Below are positions 1-5,105 of a DNA stretch of 5,105 bases, piece by piece. Within the stretch, counting starts at the first letter, position 1. The number at the start of each line of letters is the position of its first letter. The stretch spans positions 1,695 through 6,799 of the forward strand of contig JABUUG010000199.1 in assembly GCA_021443285.1 (NCBI GenBank). Reading direction: 5' to 3'. The notes under the pieces are model-generated. The model saw nothing but the letters and a program-made list of their open reading frames with translations, searched no databases and was not told where the DNA came from. The position numbers and the translations under genes are program-made. This DNA comes from Bacteroidaceae bacterium. GTDB taxonomy: Bacteria; Bacteroidota; Bacteroidia; Bacteroidales; Bacteroidaceae.

Positions 1-1470
1 AATTTCCGCGTAAAATGCGATACGGTGGATGTGGCGATGGCATATTCCGAGTCTGTCCTTCGCATCTCTTTCTGGGACGATGAGATAGATGCTATCGAGG
101 AACTTGACAACATCACACTGCGCCGCCAACACTCGTTTGACGAATACAACATCTTCCCCGCCAACCTGTTTGTAACAACGCAGGAACAGACCAACAATGC
201 CATACGCATGATTCAGGATGACCTTGTGCAGCAGATTGCTTTTTTTGAAGAGATGCACGATGCTATCAGGGCGCAGAGGATAAAGGAGCGTGTGGAGTAT
301 GACATGGAGATGATGAAGGAGTTGGGCCACTGTTCCGGCATAGAGAACTACTCACGCTATTTCGACGGACGCCAGCCGGGGGAACGACCATACTGCCTCT
401 TTGATTTCTTTCCAAAGGACTTCCTTCTTCTCATAGATGAGAGCCATGTCAGCGTGCCGCAGATATCAGCGATGTATGGTGGCGACCGTGCGAGGAAGAG
501 CAACCTCGTGGAGTACGGATTCCGTCTGCCCGCAGCTTTCGACAACCGACCGTTGAGGTTCGACGAGTTCCAAAGTCTTGTAAAACAAGTCATTTACGTC
601 AGCGCCACTCCCGCGGATTTTGAATTGCAGGAGGCTGGTGGAGTGGTTGTGGAGCAGGTGATACGCCCCACCGGACTGCTCGACCCGCTAATACAGGTGC
701 GGCCATCGGAGCGCCAGATAGATGACCTCATGGAGGAAATCACAAAGCGTGTGGAGAAGGAAGAACGTGTGCTCGTCACGACACTCACAAAACGAATGGC
801 GGAGGAGGTGACGGAGTTTCTGCTCAACCACAACATAAAGGCGAACTATATCCACTCGGATGTGGCAACCCTCGACCGCGTAGATATAATGAACAACCTG
901 CGTTCAGGGGTGTTCGATGTGCTTGTCGGCGTGAATCTCCTGCGTGAAGGTCTCGACTTGCCCGAGGTGTCGCTCGTTGCCATTCTTGATGCAGACAAAG
1001 AGGGTTTCCTGCGCAGCCACCGCTCGCTTACGCAGACCGTAGGGCGCGCCGCACGCAACGTCAACGGACTGGCGATAATGTATGCCGACCGCATAACGGC
1101 ATCCATGCAGCTGACCATAGACGAGACCAACCGCCGACGCGAGAAACAACTTGCATACAACGCCGCAAACGGCATCACGCCGCAGCAGATAAAAAAGAAC
1201 ATCAGCAACTCTCTCGCCACAAGACCGTCTCCTGCCATAGAAAACAAGCAGGATACAAAACCTGCAAAGCCATACAATTATTATATGGAGCCAGAAGCAG
1301 GCATGGTGGCGGAAGACCCGGTAACAAAGCTCATGACCAAAGAACAGTTGCAAAAGACTATAGAACACACTAAGGCACTTATGATTGAAGCCTCAAAGAA
1401 CCTTGATTTCCTCCAGGCAGCACAATACCGCGACGAACTGATACGTCTGCAAAAAATTGCACAGCAGTAA
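1..1470 (+). CDS. uvrB: UvrABC excinuclease subunit B, 5' end missing
   Basis: UvrB is the damage-verifying helicase-like subunit of cytoplasmic nucleotide excision repair. It is loaded by UvrA and then recruits UvrC for the incisions. The frame is open from base 1, so the gene begins upstream. The 489 residues present compare with about 670-680 for the family, so Walker A and the beta-hairpin are outside the window. Visible in order: the end of the UvrA-binding domain (from base 1); motif II DESH (436-447), followed by the UvrB signature PQISAMYGGDR and VEYGFRLPAAFDNRPLRF; YVSATPADFE (about 595-624); RPTGLLDP; the helicase C domain with VGVNLLREGLDLPEV; motif VI QTVGRAARN (1033-1059); a variable linker; and a C-terminal UVR domain (about 1333-1461, ending near DFLQAAQYRDEL) that binds UvrC. 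There is no frameshift. It ends in TAA and converges on topB. No U-tract terminator is visible on this strand. Identity is near certain. Confidence 0.97.
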   Translation, partial: NFRVKCDTVDVAMAYSESVLRISFWDDEIDAIEELDNITLRRQHSFDEYNIFPANLFVTTQEQTNNAIRMIQDDLVQQIAFFEEMHDAIRAQRIKERVEYDMEMMKELGHCSGIENYSRYFDGRQPGERPYCLFDFFPKDFLLLIDESHVSVPQISAMYGGDRARKSNLVEYGFRLPAAFDNRPLRFDEFQSLVKQVIYVSATPADFELQEAGGVVVEQVIRPTGLLDPLIQVRPSERQIDDLMEEITKRVEKEERVLVTTLTKRMAEEVTEFLLNHNIKANYIHSDVATLDRVDIMNNLRSGVFDVLVGVNLLREGLDLPEVSLVAILDADKEGFLRSHRSLTQTVGRAARNVNGLAIMYADRITASMQLTIDETNRRREKQLAYNAANGITPQQIKKNISNSLATRPSPAIENKQDTKPAKPYNYYMEPEAGMVAEDPVTKLMTKEQLQKTIEHTKALMIEASKNLDFLQAAQYRDELIRLQKIAQQ

Positions 1471-1490
1471 ACCACTAACAGTGATAATCT

Positions 1491-1516
1491 AAAAAAGCCG
1501 AGCATTTAGCTCGGCT
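1491..1516 (-). terminator. Intrinsic terminator of the small RNA (minus strand)
   Basis: On the minus strand AGCCGAGC (1516-1509), a 5-nt loop TAAAT and GCTCGGCT (1503-1496) form a perfect 8-bp, mostly G:C stem. It runs directly into a six-base T tract (1496-1491, sharing one base with the stem). On the plus strand the same stem is preceded by A6 and followed by GGAACG, so it is not a canonical terminator for uvrB. It lies 20 bases beyond the uvrB stop codon and would stop leftward transcription before it enters uvrB antisense. Confidence 0.82.
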
Positions 1517-1556
1517 GGAACGAGAGCGGGTCTCTTAAGGTTAACCCATCCCTCAC
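1491..1556 (-). ncRNA. Putative small RNA of about 66 nt between uvrB and topB
   Basis: What is seen: a full-consensus promoter (1561-1593) and a perfect stem-loop followed by U6 (1491-1516) bracket a 66-base stretch with no gene on that strand. What is inferred: an independent small RNA with its 5' end near 1556. By eye its 5' half can fold as GGGU (1547-1544) with ACCC (1531-1528), extended by GAG (1554-1552) with CUC (1526-1524). An alternative local GAGA/UCUC hairpin around CCCGC competes with this. The terminator forms the 3' stem. It contains a GGUUAACC palindrome (1539-1546). It lies wholly within the region downstream of uvrB, so it is complementary to any uvrB transcript that runs past the stop codon. 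I cannot assign it to a known RNA family. Alternatives are the leader of a lost gene, or the source of a 16-codon leaderless peptide. Confidence 0.55.
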
Positions 1557-1560
1557 GCTG

Positions 1561-1593
1561 CAAAGGTACATCCTTACCACTTACACCACCAAA
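1561..1593 (-). promoter_or_regulatory. Consensus Bacteroidota promoter driving the intergenic small RNA
   Basis: Read on the minus strand, a -33 TTTG (1590-1593, with a second TTTG at 1594-1597) is followed after 21 nt by TACCTTTG (1561-1568). This matches the Bacteroidota -7 consensus TAnnTTTG exactly, with the usual spacing. Transcription should start a few bases further on, at about 1554-1557. No protein gene lies downstream on this strand; the next gene to the left, uvrB, faces the other way. The promoter therefore seems to serve only the short transcript that ends at the terminator at 1491-1516. This is the best promoter match in the window. Confidence 0.72.
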
Positions 1594-1610
1594 CAAACTT
1601 TTTCTGAACA

Positions 1611-1644
1611 CTCCCCTTACCTAAGACACATCAAGTAAGGGGAG
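1611..1644. repeat. Perfect 10-bp inverted repeat downstream of topB
   Basis: CTCCCCTTAC (1611-1620) and GTAAGGGGAG (1635-1644) are exact inverse complements around a 14-base loop. The element starts 29 bases past the topB stop codon, between topB and the -33 box of the small-RNA promoter. Neither strand has a T tract after the stem, and on the plus strand it is followed by C and a run of eight G (1646-1653). It could act as a 3'-end stabiliser or a factor-dependent termination hairpin for topB, for uvrB or for both. It could also be a protein-binding site. Function is not shown by the sequence. Confidence 0.6.
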
Positions 1645-1672
1645 CGGGGGGGGAATTTCCATTATATAGAAC

Positions 1673-3526
1673 TTACTTTTCATAATCACTACCATATATC
1701 CTTCGCGGGCTATTGTCGGCAAGCACTTGGAGGACGATTTGCCTTATCTGCTCCTTGAGTTCGTTGATGAACTGTCCAGCATCGTATTTCTGGTGTTCGA
1801 TGTCGCGCAGTTTCTTTTCCCATATTCCAGTCAGTTCACATGACTTCAGAAGTTCTTCCTTTATAAGCCCTATGAGTTCTATGCCTGTTTCTGTCGCCTC
1901 TATCCTTTTTTTCTTACGGACTATATAGTTGCGCTTGAAGAGTGTCTCTATGATGTTTGCTCTCGACGATGGTCTGCCGATGCCGTTTTCCTTCATGAGT
2001 GCGCGCAGCTCCTCGTCCTCCACAAATTTTCCCGCAGTTTCCATCGCACGAAGAAGTGTTGCCTCTGTGTAGTATGGTGGGGCCTTTGTCTCCTTTTCAG
2101 AGAGTGTGGGCGTATGGCTGCCCTGCTCTCCTACAGTAAAGACCGGCAGAGTCTTCTCCTCAGCAGTGTTCTGCTGGTCTTCGTTCTGACTTGTGCTGTC
2201 AGTGTCTTCCGCCTCATGATTCTGGGCTTTAGGCACTTTTGCATACACTGCCCGCCAGCCCTCGTCAAGAATTGTCTTGCCTGTTGCCTTGAACTCCACT
2301 TCGCCAGCATTTCCGAGTACGGTGGTTGTGGCAAACTTGCAGTTGGGATAGAAGGTAGCTATGAAGCGGCGGGCGATGAGGTCGTAAACATATTTCTCCT
2401 GACTGCTCAGATTGGCGGTCTTGGGATTGATTCCTGTGGGGATTATGGCATGGTGGTCGGTAACCTTTGAGTTGTCGAACACCTTCTTGCTTTTGGGGAG
2501 TTTCTTCAGGTTCAGCGGTGCAACGAGCGGCGCGTATGGCAGGATGCCAGTGAGTATCTGCGGACATTTGGGATATACATCATCGGGCAGATAGGTGGTA
2601 TCTACACGCGGATAGGTGGTGAGTTTCTTCTCGTACAGGCTCTGTATGGTGTTGAGCGTCTGCTCTGCACTCATGGAGAATTTCCTGTTGCAATCCACTT
2701 GAAGAGACGTCAGGTCGTAGAGTCTTGGCGGCAGTTCCGTGCCGTTCTTTTTCTCTATATTGCTAATTTCAAATGGCTTGTCCTGAATGGTGGCAAAAGC
2801 CGCCTCACCTTCCTCTTTAGATGTGAACTTACCCTTTGTGGCAGTAAAGAGTGTGTCGCGGTATATTGTGGACAACACCCAGTAAGGCTCTGGCTTGAAA
2901 TCCTGTATCTCCTTCTGACGATTTACGATGAGTGCGAGTGTCGGCGTCTGCACCCTGCCTATGGAGAGCACCTGCCTGTTTGCCCCGTATTTAATAGTAT
3001 ATAGGCGTGTGGCATTCATTCCGAGAAGCCAGTCGCCCACAGCTCTTGACAGTCCTGCATAGTAGAGCGGCTGGTAGATGTCCTGATCTTTCAGGTTATT
3101 GAAGCCCTCACGTATCGCCTCGTCTGTCATTGATGAAATCCACAACCTCTTGACGGGACATTTTGCCTGTGCCTTCTGCATCACCCACCGCTGTATGAGT
3201 TCTCCCTCCTGCCCGGCATCTCCACAGTTGATGATGCTGTCGGCATTCTGCATAAGTTTCTCGATAACAGCGAATTGCCTTTTTATACTTTCCGACTCTA
3301 TGAGCTTTATACCGAAACGGGGCGGTATCATAGGCAGTTGCCCCAGCGACCAATGCTTCCACTCAGGAAGATAGTCGTGGGGTTCTTTCAGTGTACAAAG
3401 GTGTCCGAATGTCCAGGTAACCTGATACCCGTTTCCTTCCATATAGCCATCCTTTTTCGTATTGGCGCCAAGGATACGGGCAATGTCGCGGGCAACGCTC
3501 GGTTTCTCTGCAATAGCAACAACCAT
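1673..3526 (-). CDS. topB: DNA topoisomerase III (type IA)
   Basis: This enzyme cuts and rejoins one DNA strand through a tyrosyl intermediate to unlink single-stranded DNA, typically at replication or recombination intermediates. The 617 residues are a complete type IA core: N-terminal Toprim (VVAIAEKPSVA, catalytic Glu7; acidic motif DAGQEGELI at 103-111), SIGRVQTPTLAL (188-199), the active-site segment TTYPRVD with Tyr305, DHHAIIPT (357-364) and GIGRPSSRANIIETL (515-529). An acidic, Gln/Ser-rich insert at about 435-457 looks like a flexible linker. The protein ends soon after the core with no cysteine zinc fingers. In the acidic motif, Gly replaces the second Asp and Gln replaces the Arg of the classical DxDRE. 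The start is secure because MVVAIAEKPSVA is the family N-terminus. No Shine-Dalgarno and no clear promoter are visible just upstream. It converges on uvrB. Confidence 0.96.
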   Translation of the reverse strand: MVVAIAEKPSVARDIARILGANTKKDGYMEGNGYQVTWTFGHLCTLKEPHDYLPEWKHWSLGQLPMIPPRFGIKLIESESIKRQFAVIEKLMQNADSIINCGDAGQEGELIQRWVMQKAQAKCPVKRLWISSMTDEAIREGFNNLKDQDIYQPLYYAGLSRAVGDWLLGMNATRLYTIKYGANRQVLSIGRVQTPTLALIVNRQKEIQDFKPEPYWVLSTIYRDTLFTATKGKFTSKEEGEAAFATIQDKPFEISNIEKKNGTELPPRLYDLTSLQVDCNRKFSMSAEQTLNTIQSLYEKKLTTYPRVDTTYLPDDVYPKCPQILTGILPYAPLVAPLNLKKLPKSKKVFDNSKVTDHHAIIPTGINPKTANLSSQEKYVYDLIARRFIATFYPNCKFATTTVLGNAGEVEFKATGKTILDEGWRAVYAKVPKAQNHEAEDTDSTSQNEDQQNTAEEKTLPVFTVGEQGSHTPTLSEKETKAPPYYTEATLLRAMETAGKFVEDEELRALMKENGIGRPSSRANIIETLFKRNYIVRKKKRIEATETGIELIGLIKEELLKSCELTGIWEKKLRDIEHQKYDAGQFINELKEQIRQIVLQVLADNSPRRIYGSDYEK

Positions 3527-3537
3527 AGTAATATTGA

Positions 3538-3663
3538 TTATTGGTTAATGATTATTGAGTCCACTTTAAAACCAAACAGGATTAATAAAAATAAGCATAT
3601 TAACACATTATTATCCAGCAAACCACTTGTGTATTTTAAATGCCTTTCGTAACATAGCGGCAT
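3538..3663 (-). CDS. Possible 41-residue membrane peptide just upstream of topB
   Basis: A minus-strand frame opens with MPLCYERHLKYTSG and ends KVDSIIINQ. It contains one strongly hydrophobic stretch (VLICLFLLILFGF) that could cross the membrane. Its stop lies 11 bases before the topB start codon, which would suit co-translation with topB. The frame stays open upstream of the ATG to about 3742, adding a second hydrophobic stretch (KLYIAIGFVLIM), but no ATG starts that longer form. Against a real gene: the stretch is AT-rich, which by itself favours hydrophobic translations; there is no ribosome-binding signal; and I do not recognise the protein. It could equally be topB leader sequence or a decayed gene. 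Confidence 0.22.
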   Translation of the reverse strand: MPLCYERHLKYTSGLLDNNVLICLFLLILFGFKVDSIIINQ

Positions 3664-3800
3664 AATCAAGACGAATCCAATCGCAATATACAGCTTGATA
3701 TGTTCGGCGAACCATCGCAGAGCATGTGCAAGCGTGCTTCTAAGTTAGACACCGACCCAAAGGCCTGGCAGAACCTGTTCTGTAAAAAGCTTCTTTTTCA
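3645..3800. other. Unidentified GC-richer intergenic block with short inverted repeats
   Basis: This half of the topB-epimerase gap differs in base composition from the AT-rich half beside topB. It holds GTTCGgCGAAC (3702-3712), a hairpin AGCAUGU-GCAA-GCGUGCU (3721-3738, plus-strand sense, GNRA-type loop, two G-U pairs) and CAGAAC-CT-GTTCTG (3769-3782). The G-U pairs become C/A mismatches on the minus strand, so if the hairpin is an RNA the plus strand is favoured. At least two frames are open through much of the block: a plus frame from 3658, and a minus frame from about 3742 that feeds the small ORF. I recognise no product and no good promoter. Candidate readings are a decayed gene, an interspersed repeat or a structured RNA. 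Confidence 0.35.
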
Positions 3801-3803
3801 AGC
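3784..3803 (-). terminator. Weak terminator-like hairpin after the epimerase gene
   Basis: Eight bases past the epimerase stop, the minus strand reads GCTT (3803-3800), loop GAAAAAG, AAGC (3792-3789), then T5 (3788-3784). The stem is only 4 bp. An alternative pairing AAAAAG/CTTTTT is longer but made mostly of A:T pairs. Position fits a terminator and strength does not, so read-through toward topB is possible. Confidence 0.3.
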
Positions 3804-3810
3804 GGATTCA

Positions 3811-4692
3811 TTAATCGTTAATGCCAATCCTCACTGCCCATTCGCCCCTCATCTCTTCGCCGGCAGCGATGTGGTTCATATATTCCCTGTCCTTGAACTC
3901 GCCCTCGTAGCCTTCTCGGTCTGTGCGTCCCCACCACGGCTCTATGCAGACGAATGGCGCATGGATGTCCTTTGATGGCGCCCACAGTCCGAGCGATGGC
4001 GATGGGGAATGGAAGGTGAGGACGTTGTTGCCGCTGCGGTCGAGCAGTTCGACGGTCTGCGGACAGGGCGACTCGAATATCAGCGCGTTCTTCTTGAAGG
4101 TGTCGCGTGTGATGGCTATCTCGTTGGTGTTCAGCTGTATCGGCTCTGCCTTCACGCACCCTTCTGCGCCAATCTCCGTCAGTTCGTAGCTGCCGCTGCC
4201 CGTCAGTCGCAGTGTGCCAGTGGTGTCATAGTCCTCCGACACATCGGGAATCATGAACGCCGGGTGTCCGCCAATCTGGAAGTGGAGCGTGCGGCTGCCG
4301 GTGTTCACGACCGTCCACGATGTGGTTACGGTGCTGCCATCGAGGGTGTGCGCTATGCGCAGCTCGAAGTCATATGGGTATTTCGCCTTCGTCTCGTCGC
4401 TGCTCTTCAGCGAAAATTCAAGGCGGGCGGCGTTCTCACAGATGCAGTCGAAGTCCATGTCGCGTGCGAATCCGTGCTGTGTCATGTGATACTCGCTGCC
4501 CTCCGCGCGCATGGTGTTGTGCCAGATGGAGCCTACGATGGGGAAAAGTACCGGCGTGTGGCGCTTCCACCAGCTGCCGTCGGCGTTCCATACACACTCG
4601 CGCTGCCTGCGCTTGTCAAAGATAGAGACAATCTCTGCCCCGTGGTTGTCTGCTGTCACGCGGAGCCATTCGTTTTCGATAGTTCTTTTCAT
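3811..4692 (-). CDS. Aldose 1-epimerase (mutarotase) family protein, LacX-like
   Basis: Family members interconvert the alpha and beta anomers of free or phosphorylated hexoses in the cytoplasm. The 293-residue protein shows the family landmarks: LFPIVGSIW (49-57), QHGFARD with His73, FQIGGHPAFMIP with His143, LGLWAPS (234-240) and CIEPWWGRTD with Glu251. By comparison with characterised galactose mutarotases, the two His and the Glu are the likely catalytic set. I cannot tell whether the substrate is galactose, glucose or a sugar phosphate. The ATG at 4692 is preferred over the in-frame ATG at 4716 because MKRTIENEWLRV is the usual beginning of the family, while the extra eight residues are uncharacteristic. 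No Shine-Dalgarno precedes either. It is divergent from the transporter gene, and a TAnnTTTG promoter element lies about 100 bp upstream. The GC content appears higher than in the flanking gaps. Confidence 0.9.
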   Translation of the reverse strand: MKRTIENEWLRVTADNHGAEIVSIFDKRRQRECVWNADGSWWKRHTPVLFPIVGSIWHNTMRAEGSEYHMTQHGFARDMDFDCICENAARLEFSLKSSDETKAKYPYDFELRIAHTLDGSTVTTSWTVVNTGSRTLHFQIGGHPAFMIPDVSEDYDTTGTLRLTGSGSYELTEIGAEGCVKAEPIQLNTNEIAITRDTFKKNALIFESPCPQTVELLDRSGNNVLTFHSPSPSLGLWAPSKDIHAPFVCIEPWWGRTDREGYEGEFKDREYMNHIAAGEEMRGEWAVRIGIND

Positions 4693-4790
4693 GGTTTCTG
4701 GTTTTATACTAATCATTAATTATATATACGACATAATAAAAGTACTTGAGTAAGTGGCATAGATACATCATATTTCTTCAGTTGCAGCTG

Positions 4791-4798
4791 CAAAAATA
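4791..4798 (-). promoter_or_regulatory. Likely -7 element for the epimerase gene
   Basis: Minus-strand TATTTTTG fits TAnnTTTG exactly and lies about 100 bases upstream of the chosen start, implying a leader of roughly 90 nt. No TTTG sits at the expected distance for a -33 element; the nearest T-rich patch (4825-4828) is somewhat too far. The assignment rests on a short motif in an AT-rich region. Confidence 0.4.
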
Positions 4799-4818
4799 AC
4801 TCTTTCGTACAGAATAAT

Positions 4819-4887
4819 CGGCATAAAACTCCATGGTATGCTCATTTTCATTAATTTTGCGGCATAAAAGCAACAAATCCATAAAAC
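4819..4887 (+). repeat. CATAAAA direct repeats around the transporter promoter
   Basis: CGGCATAAAA occurs at 4819-4828 and again at 4860-4869, with start-to-start spacing of 41 bp, close to four helical turns. A third partial copy, CATAAAAC, lies at 4880-4887. The first two copies bracket the -7 element; the second overlaps the predicted start of transcription. This is a plausible arrangement for a regulator site, but the motif is short and AT-rich and may be chance. Confidence 0.35.
4852..4859 (+). promoter_or_regulatory. Likely -7 element for the BASS transporter gene
   Basis: TAATTTTG matches the Bacteroidota -7 consensus and lies 34 bases before the start codon at 4894, predicting a short leader of about 28 nt. 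No TTTG is present about 20 bases upstream, so the promoter may be weak or may depend on an activator. The CATAAAA repeat flanks this element. Confidence 0.45.
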
Positions 4888-4893
4888 CCAGCC

Positions 4894-5105
4894 ATGTCAA
4901 AACTCCTATCTCGCTATCTGGCGTTAATAGTGCTGAGTGTTGCAGCCCTTGCACTGCTGTTACCTTCCCTCTTCAAATGGATTCCCACATCATCAGTCAG
5001 TCTGCTGCTCGGAATAGTCATGTTCGGCATGGGACTCACCCTCAAGCCACAGGATTTCAAGGTTGTGTTCACAAAGCCACAGGCAGTAGTAATTGCCTTT
5101 ATAGC
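4894..5105 (+). CDS. Bile acid:sodium symporter (BASS) family transporter, 3' end missing
   Basis: Only the first 70 codons are present; family members have about 300-330 residues and 8-10 membrane helices. The start MSKLLSRYLALIVLSVAALALL gives a first helix (about residues 8-26). A second hydrophobic segment carries LLGIVMFGMGLTLKPQDF (about 40-57), which is the conserved N-terminal signature of bacterial BASS proteins. A third helix begins at AVVIAFIA at the window edge. Bacterial members take up organic anions such as bile acids, pantoate or 2-oxoacids with sodium; the substrate here cannot be told. The ATG at 4894 is the only sensible start, lacks a Shine-Dalgarno, and follows a TAnnTTTG element. 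It is transcribed away from the epimerase; a functional link is not shown. Confidence 0.88.
   Translation, partial: MSKLLSRYLALIVLSVAALALLLPSLFKWIPTSSVSLLLGIVMFGMGLTLKPQDFKVVFTKPQAVVIAFI

Noticed and set aside
846..1368. Two overlapping minus-strand frames of 143 and 154 codons inside uvrB
   Set aside because: Both are antisense to conserved helicase motifs, their translations are rich in Cys, Arg and Ser without domain structure, and no promoter serves them.
1491..1560. tRNA or other standard RNA gene in the uvrB-topB gap
   Set aside because: The stretch is too short for a cloverleaf, has no T-loop or anticodon arm, and ends in an intrinsic terminator rather than an acceptor stem.
3586..3622. 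Possible topB promoter: TATTTTTA (3586-3593, minus) with TTTG at 3619-3622
   Set aside because: The -7 element misses the final G, and the spacer of 25 bases is longer than usual; in AT-rich DNA this is weak evidence.
3740..3811. A 23-codon minus-strand frame overlapping the epimerase stop (TAATG)
   Set aside because: The overlap resembles translational coupling, but the frame is very short, crosses the terminator-like hairpin and palindromes, and has no recognisable product.
4690..4716. Earlier epimerase start at 4716
   Set aside because: It adds eight residues not typical of the family and has no ribosome-binding signal; MKRTIENEWLRV at 4692 is the expected N-terminus.
4009..4719. A 236-codon plus-strand open frame opposite the epimerase gene
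   Set aside because: It lies entirely antisense to a well-supported enzyme gene, its protein lacks recognisable motifs, and GC-rich codons on the real strand commonly leave the opposite frame open.
1..5105. Mobile element, CRISPR array, defence system or toxin-antitoxin pair
   Set aside because: No transposase, integrase, terminal repeats, regularly spaced repeats or recognisable defence domains are present; the four main genes are ordinary housekeeping or metabolic genes.

Overview
The window looks like the chromosome of a Bacteroidota bacterium, most probably a Bacteroidales species such as Prevotella or a relative. Three things support this. Promoters match the Bacteroidota consensus (-33 TTTG, -7 TAnnTTTG). 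No start codon has a Shine-Dalgarno sequence. The UvrB and topoisomerase III proteins have the character of that phylum. The species cannot be fixed from the sequence alone.

Layout: (1) 1-1470, plus strand, is the 3' three-quarters of uvrB (nucleotide excision repair), cut by the left window edge. (2) 1471-1672 is the gap between two convergent genes. On the minus strand it holds a complete small transcription unit: a consensus promoter (1561-1593), about 66 nt of RNA and a strong intrinsic terminator (1491-1516). This is best read as an unannotated small RNA. The same gap has a perfect 10-bp inverted repeat and a run of eight G. (3) 1673-3526, minus strand, is topB, a full-length type IA topoisomerase III. 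(4) 3527-3810 is a 284-bp gap with two parts. The topB-proximal part is AT-rich and carries a possible 41-codon membrane-peptide ORF. The distal part is GC-richer, with several short inverted repeats and unusually open reading frames on both strands; I cannot identify it. (5) 3811-4692, minus strand, is an aldose 1-epimerase (mutarotase, LacX-like) family enzyme. (6) 4693-4893 is a divergent promoter region with a TAnnTTTG element on each strand and a CATAAAA repeat. (7) 4894-5105, plus strand, is the start of a bile acid:sodium symporter (BASS) family transporter, cut by the right edge.

The genes are mostly housekeeping and do not form one pathway. UvrB and TopB both act on DNA but are convergent and separately transcribed. 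The epimerase could share a transcript with topB, since both lie on the minus strand, but the 284-bp gap and a weak terminator-like hairpin argue against tight coupling. I see no mobile element, CRISPR array, tRNA, rRNA or defence system. The most interesting item is the putative small RNA between uvrB and topB; the unexplained block at 3645-3800 comes second.
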